From the NCBI GenBank assembly GCA_963855995.1, contig OY979723.1:10926713-10990712 (forward strand): DNA of 64,000 bases. The letters run 5' to 3'. Below are positions 41,001-50,193 of the stretch, in pieces (position 1 is the first letter of the stretch; each line of letters begins with the position of its first letter). Origin of the DNA: Muricea muricata. Taxonomy: Eukaryota; Cnidaria; Anthozoa; Malacalcyonacea; Plexauridae. A program made the position numbers and the translations under genes. Under the pieces are notes generated by a model, which made no database searches, was not told where the DNA came from, and worked only from the letters and a program-made list of their open reading frames with translations.

Positions 41001-43774
41001 GCAGACGTTGTTTTTGTTTTTCTCACACCAAGGCCAAGCAAACTGCTGAGAACAACCGCCCTTGTAAGCCCTGTTACACGGTGCAATTTATCCTGCAACT
41101 TGCAATACAATTCTACTCTTGGGAGATGTAAAATTGGCAAATACAGGTTTCCATCACAGTTTGCTAATATATTTTTAACATGCCAAACATTTGCCACAAA
41201 TTTACTTCTCTTAAGAGTAGAATTGCGTTGCAAGTTGCGAGAAAAATTGTACCATGTGACAGGGCCTTATTGCTTTAGGGGTGAGAAAAAAGAACGCCCG
41301 CGAGCAGGATATGCCAGTGTCAGCGGTGCTGTCAAGAATAGAGGAAGATATAGGTCCTACCACGAGCTGGAACTATAAAATCATGCGAGTGCTGAAGGTT
41401 GGGAACCCCGGCAGGAACGCTGGCTTATCGTACAGTACTTACTATATTTTTGTGTCTTGTGTTAGGTTTTACGCGAATATTTTGATAATCTTCTGGTCAT
41501 CTCCGAAGTTCTTCTTCGATCTCCGGATTCCGTCGTTTGTGCCTACGCCAAGAAAATCTACGTGCAAGCTTTTCTCGCATTTGACCTCTACTGCAAACAG
41601 GTAAACAGTTATTTTCTAGTTGCCACTGTAGACAGAGGGTACGACTGCGTGCGCGGATATGGATGATAAACTCACAAACAGGATTTGTTCAGGAAGATGT
41701 TTACAGAGTAATCATGTAGATAGATTCACAAAGACAGATACACAGACATTTTTAGGTATTCTGGTGTTACTCTGAGTTTATATTCACACTGGACAAGCTG
41801 AAAAATATGCCTGCAGACCACGGCGGGGATCGAACCTACGACCTTTACAAGGTACGTAGGTTCGATTCCCACTGTGGTAAGACATATTTTTCAATACAAT
41901 ACAATACAACTTTATTTTTCTCTTTTTAACATATCTCTATTTACATAATTTTAATTTAAATTGAGAAAGAGAACTGACCACCAGAAATATAAACCATAAG
42001 GGTTGTTGTTATAAGTTCAGAGTAACACTATAAACTCGTTCTCTCTTGAGCGTACAGCACGAAAATACAAAAAAAAAATCATCAGTACACGATTACGCTT
42101 AAGATCATAGTGACATCCAAGCAGCTATCCTCTGTTTTCAAAACGACCCGACCGCGTTGCTCAGTGGACCATTCCCCAACTAGACAAACTTTTTAATTCG
42201 AGAACAATTTTAGCACAGTTCAAAAGAGCTTCCTAAATCTAGTGAAATTGCGAAGTTTGGTTGTAAAATATTTTAAAATGTCGAAAATATAGTAATGTAA
42301 AGTTTGCGAATGTTGTATAGTTTTGTATTACGCGGGAAAAAGCGTTACCACATTTCCACATAGTGATAACGCTTTTCCGTGCGTAATACAAAAGTATACA
42401 AAATTCGCGAACTTTACAGGACTATGTTTTCCACGTTTTACAATATTTTTCAACCGTTTTGACAATTGTATGAAATTTAGGATGCTCTATCCGACTGTGC
42501 TTATTGATTTTCCAAATTCAAAAGTTTGTCTAATAGGGGAATGGTCCGTTGGCAGAGCTTTGTGCTAGCATTCCAAAGGTCGTAGGTTCGATTCCCACCG
42601 TGGAACCCGGTGTTTGTGTGTGTATAAACTCAGAGTGGCATCACAAACATAGGGGTAAAGTATTTTGTTTTGTTTTATGACACAGGAAGTGGTCGGTGCG
42701 TTGGTCACTCATGTTGGCAGTGGTTTTCCAAACGAAGCAGATTCATCTCTTGATGTTTTGAGTGATTTGGTTGAACACCATCCGTCTCACATGTCCTCCT
42801 TTGCAATATTTCTCAAGGTGCGAGTAAGAGGCATTTTCAGGGCTGTAACTTGCGCTTTAATTGGGGGGGGGGTGGTTAAACTAGCACTCTAGTTGGGGAG
42901 AGTGAAACTATAGCAATTTAGTTGGGGAGGACTAGCCCTTCAGTTGGTTGGGGTGGTGGGTTATGAAACTAGCACATTAATTAGGAGGGTGAAACTAGCA
43001 CTTTAATTGGGGGGGGGGGGAAATCTAGCACTTTAGTTTGGAGGGGGTGTGAAACTAACACTTTTATTGGGGAGGTGAGACCAGGACTTTAAATGGGGAT
43101 GGAGAGTGAAACAAGCACTTTATTTCAGATGGTGAAACTAGTTTTCTAATTGGAGGCTGAAACTACTGATTTAATTGGGAAGGGATGGGTGAACTTTAGC
43201 TGGGGGGAGGGTGAAATTAGTGTTTTAATTTGGGTGTTGAGACTAGCACTTTAATTAGGAGTTGGTGAAACCAGCATTTTAGTTGAGGTGGGTGAGACTA
43301 GCACATTGATTGGGAGTGGGGGTGAGACTAACACATTGGTTGGGAGTTGTGGGGGGGGGGGTGAAACTAGTGCTTTGATTTGAAGTGGGGGTGAAACTAG
43401 CGCTTTGTTGAAATGGAGAGGGGTAAAACCACCGCAGTTTTAGGAGGTTACCCTCGGCTGAACCGATACGAACGTTGTAATCCAATAAGACTATTGCTGA
43501 TAGCGTTTAGCAATTCCAATAACTTGCTGGGATTGTATTTTCATGACTTCAAAACGATCCTGATCCTAACCCTAGCACTGGTTGGCTAACACAGCTTTAA
43601 ACAAAGGACGCCAACTTGTGAAAATTAAGTACAGTATGTTTTATTCTTCTACTCTTGAATGCGTTTTAGGGTATACTGGATTATTTGGACAATCTTAATG
43701 TTGCTCAAATTCGCAAATTATTCGGCATGCTGAGTGCTTTGGCATTTCATGATGATGATGGCAGTATGATACAG
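32026..43774 (+). CDS. FANCD2: Fanconi anemia group D2 protein, exons 1-17 (N-terminal 535 residues)
   Basis: FANCD2 is the nuclear protein that, paired with FANCI and monoubiquitinated, clamps DNA during interstrand crosslink repair. I read 17 exons: 32026-32077, 34156-34290, 34999-35066, 35195-35247, 35566-35616, 35905-35965, 36062-36120, 36569-36641, 37340-37464, 37611-37698, 37945-38049, 38484-38569, 39521-39620, 40647-40823, 41466-41600, 42686-42817 and 43670-43774. All have AG/GT borders, phases agree at every junction, and they give 535 residues without a stop. The peptide follows human FANCD2 from its N terminus (MLKSRKRG) through LDQTIFQRNL, EYDIPRLVINQFKWLD, IITAIPEILDD, LPVVVKFILQSV, LLRNKIRTGCF and QEVVGALVTHVGSG to GILDYLDNLNVAQIRKLF. 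The next expected exon carries the monoubiquitinated lysine (K561 in human) and I could not find it in the remaining 20 kb. Either intron 17 is very long or the gene is broken there. Confidence 0.93.
32118..34105. mobile_element. 2-kb TIR DNA transposon in FANCD2 intron 1, ATATAATA target duplication
   Basis: The ends are inverted copies of CCAGGGTGGAATC, with further matching CCGCCACA inside. The element is 1,988 bp, flanked on both sides by ATATAATA; the match extends to 13 bp but is low-complexity. No transposase is visible, so it is non-autonomous. An 8-bp target duplication would suit a hAT-type element, but the simple flank makes the length uncertain. It sits between exon 1 (ends 32,077) and exon 2 (starts 34,156) and makes up almost all of that intron. 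Confidence 0.82.
32165..33688. repeat. TTCATGAA palindrome island bounded by GGCGAAAATTTG inverted repeats
   Basis: Inside the 2-kb element, about three dozen copies of the perfect 8-bp palindrome TTCATGAA occur in two clusters (about 32,188-32,872 and 33,206-33,675), often as GTTCATGAAC or ATTCATGAAT with intervals of roughly 10-40 bp. The island is bounded by CCCCGGCGAAAATTTG at 32,165 and its near-perfect inverse CAAATTTTCGCCAGGG ending at 33,688, so it may be a second element nested in the first. Between the clusters is ordinary AT-rich sequence with an ATATATACATC repeat. No coding sequence is supported. Confidence 0.85.
34889..34906. repeat. Poly-C tract in FANCD2 intron 2
   Basis: A homopolymer C run in intron 2. 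Similar C or G runs recur through this locus, near 38,226, 39,108, 39,228, 39,657, 42,865, 43,010, 53,548 and 58,270, several of them at the ends of MITE-like elements. Confidence 0.8.
38910..39062. mobile_element. MITE-like inverted-repeat element in FANCD2 intron 12
   Basis: AGAGGTTCAGATTT at 38,910 is repeated in inverse at the other end (AAATCTGAACCTCT, ending 39,062), with weaker pairing continuing into GACTTCT/AGAAGC. About 153 bp with no coding capacity. I see no convincing target-site duplication, so the exact family is unknown. Confidence 0.6.
39079..39263. mobile_element. hAT-like MITE, 185 bp, ATTAAAGC target duplication
   Basis: Terminal inverted repeats start CAGGGGCGAAACT and the arms pair over about 80 bp, including a G-run/C-run pair. 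The element is flanked by a perfect 8-bp direct repeat ATTAAAGC (39,071-39,078 and 39,264-39,271). The 8-bp duplication and CAGGG ends fit the hAT superfamily. Non-autonomous, located in FANCD2 intron 12 directly after another small inverted-repeat element. Confidence 0.85.
39945..40365. mobile_element. Foldback element in FANCD2 intron 13
   Basis: Two arms of about 130 bp (39,945-40,075 and 40,236-40,365) are inverted copies. They share CAACCTGATTCTCAGG, the CAGGGTCTTC and CCTGACACAGGCTGG segments, and the CAAGCACCCAAA and TAAGTACGAATGTCAAGC stretches. The spacer is about 160 bp. Outside the right arm is a dispersed repeat with CACAAAAGAAAAGG (40,382-40,460), seen again near 43,873-44,020, 47,165-47,310 and, inverted, 55,180-55,290. 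The ORFs on both strands here come from the palindrome and are not genes. Confidence 0.75.
41068..41265. mobile_element. MITE with about 52-bp arms in FANCD2 intron 14
   Basis: GCCCTGTTACACGGTGCAATTT at the left pairs with the right end, which reads GCCCTGTCACATGGTACAATTT on the opposite strand. Pairing continues through CAACTTGCAA and AATTCTACTCT. Weaker inverted similarity (GTTTTTCTCAC against GTGAGAAAAAAGAAC) extends outside. No clear target duplication and no coding capacity. Confidence 0.72.
41757..42030. mobile_element. tRNA-like SINE fragments, head to head
   Basis: GGGATCGAACCTACGACCTT at 41,826 and GTAGGTTCGATTCCCAC around 41,856 are inverted copies of one segment carrying a pol III B-box-like motif (GGTTCGATTCC). 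The left piece also holds TACTCTGAGTTTATA, found again in inverse near 42,625. The right piece leads to an AATACAATACAATAC tail followed by CTTTATTTT. This looks like two truncated copies of a tRNA-derived SINE. No complete tRNA fold is present. Confidence 0.55.
42168..42547. mobile_element. Large imperfect palindrome (foldback element) in FANCD2 intron 15
   Basis: The arms, about 180 bp each, pair from GGACCATTCCCC at the left to GGGGAATGGTCC at the right. The centre is a strong hairpin around 42,313-42,400 (TTTTGTATTACGCGGG against CCGTGCGTAATACAAAA). It directly abuts the tRNA-like SINE piece at 42,548-42,660 and a GTTGCTCAGTGG box at 42,157, so the palindrome and the SINE ends may have moved as one composite. 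Confidence 0.7.
42548..42660 (+). mobile_element. tRNA-derived SINE fragment
   Basis: Contains GTAGGTTCGATTCCCACCGTGG, a good pol III B-box, preceded by a GCAGAGCTTTGTGCTAGCATTCC stretch in A-box position, and followed by a GTGTGTGTATAAACTCAGAGT tail shared with the pieces at 41,757-42,030. The D-arm is not tRNA-like enough for a functional tRNA gene, so I call it a SINE. Confidence 0.5.
42852..43435. repeat. G-rich minisatellite in FANCD2 intron 16
   Basis: About 17 imperfect units of 25-40 bp based on GTGAAACTAGCACTTTAATTGGGG, with G-runs of variable length. The unit closely resembles the inner end of the hAT-like MITE at 39,079 (GCGAAACTAGAGCGTTAATTGGGG), so the array may have grown out of a MITE terminus. 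The minus-strand ORF here (poly Thr-Pro-Asn-Gln) is a product of the repeat. Confidence 0.85.
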
Positions 43775-44815
43775 GTATGATGGAAAATAACTCATTGTAA
43801 TTTTAGTTTGCAAACTGAAATTTGCAGACTGATTTTTGAGGGTGTGCGTCCGTAAAGTTTAGTTTTCATTTAGTCGTGAATATCTGCATCAAAGTGACCG
43901 ATGTGATAGAGTATGTACGTGCATGTAATTTGAATACAGCTCACAAAAGAAAAGGTAGATTAGAATATATTGCATCGTCGAGAATGACTTTGCTATGACA
44001 GTCACGACCAAATGGAAAGTAGGCTTAAGTTCTTCAGGGCACAACAGCTACTCGAAACAAATTTGGTGCAGAATTATCTCAATTTTTTACTTGGCGCAGT
44101 TGTGGTGGTGTTTGTAATAATATTTGATCAGAAAAATCTTCTTCATTTTACAATGATTTTTTAAAAGCATCCAAATTAAAATACTAAACTACACAAGGGT
44201 GTAATACAATAAGATAAGGTCGCACGAAAATCTAAAAACTGTACATGTTGTCTTTCAAGATGACGTAGAACTGGCGTAGATTGATTCGAAACAATGATTT
44301 GGTTAATGTACTTTACGCCTTCCCTATGTTCTGCATTGTTCAAATTTAACGACTGCCTTTTGTCTGTGTCATTTAACCTTGAGAACTTAAAAGGCATATT
44401 GATATTTCATATTTGCTTGACGAGAATTACGTACAGGGGTCACGTGAAATTCATGTGACTAAAATCACGAAGAACATGATGCACTGAATTCTAAAGCTTT
44501 TTGTAATTGTTCTCCTTCATCGAACCCATTACAACAAGCGACAACGAAAATCTTTGCTTTTATCAATGAGAAATAAAATATAATTATAGAATATCCATCA
44601 GAAGACAATACAAAAATTACAGTCAATGAAATATTGATTAATCGTTTTGACAAAGATATCGCACATATAATATTAAGATAACAAATAAATCAAGAATAAA
44701 CGTTCTGATAAGACGAGCTTGCGAAATGTATCTAGCTAAAAAGATTAGCCTTACGCTGTCTTATAAGCTTCACGAATCCATAGAAACGTCTCCAGAACTT
44801 AATTGTCAAGGTTGA
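43726..44815. repeat. Segmental duplication copy A (FANCD2 exon 17 end plus K1 3' flank)
   Basis: Sequence from GGCATGCTGAGTGC in exon 17 through to the last codons of kinase K1 is repeated at 47,019-48,065 with a shift of about 3,295 bp and high identity. It includes the last 49 bp of exon 17, its splice donor, part of intron 17 and a dispersed repeat with CACAAAAGAAAAGG. A possible + strand ORF at 47,790-48,035 is broken by an indel in this copy and is unlikely to be a gene. Confidence 0.9.
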
Positions 44816-46065
44816 ATGGTGATGTCATCTTCGTCTCTCTCGGTTACGATTATCACAGCGTAATTATTTTTTTGTAGCGCGTCCGTGAAGATATTGTCGA
44901 CATCTGTATCGTCTTCCACTTCATTGTAAATCTTTTCACGTCCGTGAATCATAACTTCGTGGCGAAGAATTTGGCGGTCGGCTGCAACCTGCATACGATC
45001 TTGAATTTCCGCTTTTAATGCGGACAGGGTGAACTCGTTTAAACTGCACAAACGTGATTTTTCCTGATTATCTTTTGCTATAAAGCTCACGGCTTTCATT
45101 CGCGATACAGCTGTTGGCGGTGCGTCGCGCTTTGAAAACATGTACTCCTTAACGATACCAGCACTTGGACGCTTGGACGGCTCGTGTTGGAGTAGCGCGT
45201 TTAGTACGTTGCCTAACTTCTCGTCGTCTTTGTGATGTATGTGTGTCCTTACGTCAAGCTTGCCTTTTATTATTTGCTCCAACTCATTGTTGAGAACATC
45301 AGTGCTTACGTTGGGGTAACGACAAATAAAGTACAACACTACTCCTGCACTGTAAACATCTACTCTGAAATCATATGTATTTGTCTTAATCTCGGGTGCC
45401 AGGAGATGATTCTGCTGATCCTCCTTTCCTAATGGCGTTAGTTTTTCATATTGTCCCACAATTTCATTTCCAATTAGATCAAGGTCTATTCCAACGTGTC
45501 TCGCACGTCCAAAATCGGCGATCTTGACATGAATATCACTAATGCGTCGTGGATTTGGGTTCATTATGAGAATATTGCCGGGGTGAATATCGCGATGTAC
45601 CCAGTCGATTGAATGGATATAAACTAGGCCATTTAAAATTTGCTCAAATACTTGTTGATAAAATCGCGGTGGGCCTTCAGCTTGGATAATTGCAGGGCCA
45701 CCAATTTTGTTCCTATAGACGAACTTTTCTAAGTTTGACGAGCACAGTTCCATTTGGATACAAAGTCGTCTGTCGTTGCCAAAATCTACAAGCCAACTTT
45801 TGAAATACTTGATAATATTTGGAGTTTCTTGCTTTCCCATCTTCATGAGAAGTTCCAGCTCTCGTTTCGGATATCTTGGTTGTATCTTAAAACCGTCAAT
45901 GGACATGACTTTTATGGCATACTCTTTACCTGGTTGATCTTTGCGAGTCACTGCGTAAACTGTACCAAAGGCGCCTTTACCAAGTTGACCGTCAAGGTCG
46001 TATCCTCTATCAGCAAAGGAGTGTTTGATTGTTTCCCATTCACTCGAATTAGTCTGGTCAGCCAT
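44806..46065 (-). CDS. K1: PERK/GCN2/IRE1-like Ser/Thr kinase with C-terminal PB1-like domain
   Basis: Intronless reading frame of 419 residues. I start at MADQTNSSEW because the same MADQTN opens K3 and the remnant at 50,247, although the frame runs 17 codons further upstream. Kinase motifs are complete: glycine loop GKGAFG 29-34, Lys52, Glu69, HRD 157-159 with HRDIHPGNIL, Asn164, DFG 184-186, APE 223-225, Arg299. NIIKYFKSWL and LCIQMELC recall eIF2-alpha kinases, while DVYSAGVVLYF recalls IRE1, so the substrate is open. No RNase (KEN) domain follows. Instead residues 341-409 (FTLSALKAEI to YAVIIVTE) have the look of a PB1 or ubiquitin-fold domain, a dimerisation or scaffold module. No signal peptide or membrane segment is seen, so probably cytosolic. 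Its 3' end lies in the duplication shared with K2. Confidence 0.88.
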   Translation of the reverse strand: MADQTNSSEWETIKHSFADRGYDLDGQLGKGAFGTVYAVTRKDQPGKEYAIKVMSIDGFKIQPRYPKRELELLMKMGKQETPNIIKYFKSWLVDFGNDRRLCIQMELCSSNLEKFVYRNKIGGPAIIQAEGPPRFYQQVFEQILNGLVYIHSIDWVHRDIHPGNILIMNPNPRRISDIHVKIADFGRARHVGIDLDLIGNEIVGQYEKLTPLGKEDQQNHLLAPEIKTNTYDFRVDVYSAGVVLYFICRYPNVSTDVLNNELEQIIKGKLDVRTHIHHKDDEKLGNVLNALLQHEPSKRPSAGIVKEYMFSKRDAPPTAVSRMKAVSFIAKDNQEKSRLCSLNEFTLSALKAEIQDRMQVAADRQILRHEVMIHGREKIYNEVEDDTDVDNIFTDALQKNNYAVIIVTERDEDDITIQP

Positions 46066-46116
46066 TGAATGTTGATGAATTTTATTGAAAACTAGCGATG
46101 CACTGACTATGAACAA

Positions 46117-47018
46117 TTAATATCTCACTCTAAACTGTCTAAAGCTTGAACAAAGCGTTCTTGAGTGGATTTGTCGTAGCAACAGTAAACAGTAATACAC
46201 CAGCAGTTCGAGGAAAATAGACAGGAAGTGACGACATATGACGTGCGCACCCACGCACAATATTTGAGGCAAGATATTATCAAGTTCACGTTAATGATGA
46301 GGGTTTGAAGGAGAGTATAGCTGTTACATATAAGATTACAGAACCAGCGACATGATAGTCTATATACACGGCGTATACGCTAGCGAATTTAGCCTGAGAA
46401 CAACCTCTTCACAATTCATTTCGTGTATTCAAATATGCAGAATTGATATTAGAGCTGGAGTCGTATATGAGCTGACGTAACAACGGAGTCGGTGATATTT
46501 CGTCTTTATTCCAAAAACATTGTCATACCAATAGGTTTAAAAAAAATAACAAACAAATTGTGGTGTATATATACAAACTTCAGTCTTGGCAGGATCAGTT
46601 AGCCGATCAAGTGAAGCACATTGAAGGAATGAATTATCTCATGAAATCTTACAAAAATATTTAAAATGAGATTGTTTGCTAGCTTTGAGTCCACAATTTG
46701 ACACTGGCATTTTGTGCTTTATGAGTAGCACTTCTGGTATAAGCAACTGATTAGGATTAAACAACAATAATCTGATTTCTAGGGGGACACACTTTTTATG
46801 TTTATTGTATATTTTTTACTCCCAATGTTACCTAATTTAATAATCCACCTAAGATAATCTGGTTGAATAAACTACAGATCCTCCTTAAATGAACTAGGAG
46901 GAATGTAGTTAAATTAATCTGAAAGTTGAACCAGAAATGAGGATATTTGCATGCGAGTTTGCAGAACTGCTAATATGAATATTATAAAATCTTGTTGCTG
47001 TGTTAATATGCTGTATTT
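46117..47018. other. Intergenic spacer upstream of K1
   Basis: AT-rich sequence between the 5' end of K1 and the second copy of the segmental duplication. The first bases share the K1 leader (GAATTTTATTGAAAACTAGCGATGCACTGA) with 50,258-50,300. I see no other gene or repeat I can name here. Confidence 0.5.
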
Positions 47019-48065
47019 GGCATGCTGAGTGCTTTGGCATTTCATGATGATGATGGCAGTATGATACAGGTATGATTGAAAATAACTCATTGTAATTTTA
47101 GTTTGCAAACTGAAATTTGCAGACTGATTTTTGAGGGCGTGCGTCCGTAAAGTTTAGTTTTCATTTAGTCGTGAATATCTTCATCAAAGTGACCGATGTG
47201 ATAGAGTATGTACGTACATGTAATTTCAATGCAGCAGAAGGTCATGGATCTAGACTATACCACATCGTCGAGAATGACTTTGCTAAGACAGTCACGACCA
47301 ATGGACAGTAGGCTTAAGTTCTTCAGGGCACAACAGCTACTCGAAACAAATTTGGTGCAGAATTATCTCAGTTTTTTACTTGGTGCAGTTGTGGTGGTGT
47401 TGGTAATGGTATTTGATCAGGAAAAGCTTCTTCATTTTACAATGATTTTTAAAAAGGATCCAAATTAAAATACTAAACTACACATAGGGTATGATACAAT
47501 AGGATAAGGTCGCACGAAAATCTAAAAATTGTACATGTTGTCTTTCAAGATGACGTAGAACTGGCGTAGATTGATTCGAAACAATGATTTGGTTAATGCA
47601 CTTTGCGCCTTCCCTATGTTCTGCCTTGTTCAAATTTAACGACTACCTTTTGTCTGTGTCATTTAACCTTGAGAACTTAAAAGGCATATTGACACTTGCT
47701 TGACAAGAATTATATACAGGGGTCACGCGAAATTCATGTGACTGAAATCACAAAGAACACTGAATTCTAAATATCTTTCTCCTTCATCTTTGCTTTTATC
47801 AATAAGAAATATAATTATAGAATATCCATCAGAAGACAATATAAAAATTACAGTCAATGAAATATTGATTAATCGTTTTGACAAAGATATCGCACATTAT
47901 ATTAAGATAACAAATAAATCAAGAATAAAAGTTGTGATTAGACGAGCTTGCAAAATGTATCCAGCTAAAAAGATTATCTGGCTTGCTCACCTCAATCTTG
48001 TTTTACGCTGTCTTATGAGCTTGACGAATCCATAGAAACGTCTCCAGAACTTAATTGTTCAGGTT
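47019..48065. repeat. Segmental duplication copy B with FANCD2 pseudo-exon
   Basis: Copy of 43,726-44,815. It begins in mid-exon at 47,021 and carries the last 49 bp of FANCD2 exon 17 (LSALAFHDDD reading) with its GTATGA donor at 47,070, but no acceptor or exon start, so this piece cannot be spliced as exon 17. It ends inside the last codons of K2, which therefore uses a different reading frame from K1 for its final residues. Confidence 0.9.
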
Positions 48066-49031
48066 CAATGGTGAGTTTTTCTCTTCAGTCGATTCATTTC
48101 GCACCGGTTGTGTGGGAAACATAAATTCCTTGGCTTCGAGGGTTGAGAAACGTCCGTTTGGATCATCTTGAATTAAATTCTTGATCAGGCCGCTCAACTT
48201 TTCGTCATCCTTGTGAAATAAACGTTCCTCCACTTCAAATTTATTTTTCTTGAGATCTGTTAGTTCCTCAGACCATCTCTCGTTATCCGCGAGGAAGCGA
48301 CTGATAAAATACAATACCATGCCGGCGCTGTAAACGTCGACCTTGAAATCGTACGTATCGGTCAAGAGCTCTGGTGCCCTGAAACTGACATGTCTAGAAA
48401 AGCAAGATACCTTCTCAAGTTTTGGGACGATTGTCAAACCCACTGTTGTAAATGTCTCTATTTGAATATGTCTCGCAAGTCCAAAGTCCGCGATCTTAAT
48501 ATGTATATCGCTGATTTGCTTCGGATTCTGATTGACGACTAGGATATTCCTTGGGTGAATATCGTGGTGCACCCAACGTATCGTGTGGATGGCAACTAGG
48601 CCGTTCAATATTTGTTCAAATACTTGGCGATAAAATCGCGGCGAACCTTGAGCTTTGATTATTTCAGGGCCGCCCATGTCGTTGCCGTAGATAAAGCTAT
48701 ATAGGTCGACGGAACACAATTCCATTTGAATGCACAATTGTTCTACGTCGCCCGTTTGCAGTATCCAAGATTTGAAATATTCGATGACATTCTGTTTGAA
48801 CTCTTTTGACAGATTTAAGGTGATGAGCGCTTCGAGTTCCCGTTTTTGATATTTCGCCCTTTCTTCTTGTAGAGGCAGAATTTTTATGGCATAACTCTTT
48901 CCTTCCTCGCTGCACTTCGCTTTAAGAACCTGGCCGTATGCGCCTTTACCAATGGGTTTATCGCATACACAGTGCAGTTTGCGTTGAAAAGCTAAAGCAT
49001 TCTTTATCTTTATAAACTCCGGATCACTCAT
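48051..49031 (-). CDS. K2: kinase-only paralogue, HHD catalytic loop
   Basis: Intronless, 326 residues, closest to K1 (CIQMELCS, PRFYRQVFEQILNGLV, DIHIKIADFG, YDFKVDVYSAG shared or nearly so). Glycine loop GKGAYG 28-33, Lys50, Glu65, Asn162, DFG 182-184 and RAPE 218-221 are present. The HRD motif reads HHD (155-157): the Asp is kept but the Arg is lost, as in kinases not activated through loop phosphorylation. The protein stops about 20 residues after the kinase fold, where K1 would continue into its PB1-like tail. The truncation coincides with the end of the segmental duplication, which supplied a new stop codon. Likely catalytically competent but without the tail. Substrate unknown. Confidence 0.85.
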   Translation of the reverse strand: MSDPEFIKIKNALAFQRKLHCVCDKPIGKGAYGQVLKAKCSEEGKSYAIKILPLQEERAKYQKRELEALITLNLSKEFKQNVIEYFKSWILQTGDVEQLCIQMELCSVDLYSFIYGNDMGGPEIIKAQGSPRFYRQVFEQILNGLVAIHTIRWVHHDIHPRNILVVNQNPKQISDIHIKIADFGLARHIQIETFTTVGLTIVPKLEKVSCFSRHVSFRAPELLTDTYDFKVDVYSAGMVLYFISRFLADNERWSEELTDLKKNKFEVEERLFHKDDEKLSGLIKNLIQDDPNGRFSTLEAKEFMFPTQPVRNESTEEKNSPLNLNN

Positions 49032-49118
49032 GGTAGTTTATCGAAATAGACCCTCTCGTATGTAGGCTGAACGAAGCGTTTTCGTGTGATATGTGCACGA
49101 TTCCACGAAACGGTATTA

Positions 49119-49335
49119 TGACTCATTTTGTCGCATATTGACTGACCTTGTAATTATTTATTATATGCTGTGAAAAGAACATCAATGTCATAGATAGTGT
49201 CCGCTATTCTGTCGTTGTTTAATAATTAGGTTGGTAGGAAAGCTCGACAGCACTACATCCTCTAGACGCATGAGACAATAAGTTGTGGAGGTCTAGTTCT
49301 GTTAGGAATATTTCGAAATTGTCTAAATTTTAGCC
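49119..49335. repeat. Duplicated kinase 5' flank, copy 1
   Basis: About 215 bp (ATGACTCATTTTGTCGCATATTGACTG to TTTTAGCCCACA) repeated at 50,442-50,660 with a 1,323-bp shift and few differences. It lies upstream of K2; its partner lies between the kinase remnant and K3. It was probably carried along as the kinases duplicated and may hold shared promoter elements, but I recognise none. Confidence 0.85.
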
Positions 49336-50193
49336 CACAAAATTCGGCGTTCGCCCCCCCAAAACAATGACCCTGGCTACGCCACTGCGCAGAAGGGGCC
49401 AATTTCGTAATAGTTCATTACATCGTTTTTCGCTTCAGCCGTATTCATGATGTATCTTTAAAAAAGAAATTTATGTTCGGAACTAATGTAATATACAGCA
49501 AATATAAATATCGGCGAATATTCCTTTCTTTGGCTAAACGGTGTTTTGTTTGCTTGTAGTCATGTGACGTGCAAATAAAGTGATGTAATTCTAAGAAGAG
49601 CAAAATTAATGGCGAGATACAAGGTCATAAAGTTCAAACACAATAGCTGTATGATAATTCACAAACTTTACGGACAAAAGCACTGATGTGGATCAAGTAT
49701 ATGACTCACTCGGTCAAAAGTTTAACGCGGTTGTTCATATAATCTCGGTTACCTGGACGATATGAAAGCAGGATACTTTTGACGTATTGAAAAAGCCATG
49801 CTTGATCATTCATACAAAATTGAAGGTTTATAGTCAAATAAACCGATTATAAATTGTTGTGTTTTTCATGATATACACAGCGTGATGGTTAAAAATGATT
49901 GATTAATAAGCATTTTAAATTTTCAAAGGAAACGCGTAGCAACGCCAACCTTGGCCAAATATAGAATTTTGTTATTCTTTACCCCATTGTTTGCATTGAA
50001 ACATTTAAGTATCAGTCCAAAACAATGCAATCTTTCTTCACTTTTAAAATTCGGTCACTAATATAATATTTCAGTTCGGTTTAGAATTAGAAAACATGAC
50101 AACACTCAAACATATATGCCTGTGGGGTGAGACGAAACATTGTTCATCTTCTTTCTTTGCAATTATAAGCTTCGTGAAGGAATTCTTTGCTAG
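49336..50193. other. Intergenic spacer between K2 flank and kinase remnant
   Basis: AT-rich sequence with GACCCTGGCTACGCCACTGCG near 49,370, a phrase typical of transposon ends, but no matching second end found. No gene recognised. Confidence 0.4.

Noticed and set aside
43279-43485. Pro/Thr/Asn-rich ORF
   Set aside because: Translation of the G-rich minisatellite on the opposite strand.
47790-48035. + strand 81-codon ORF (IIIEYPSEDN)
   Set aside because: The duplicated copy at about 44,580-44,760 is broken by an indel, and the frame lies in the 3' flank of the kinases.
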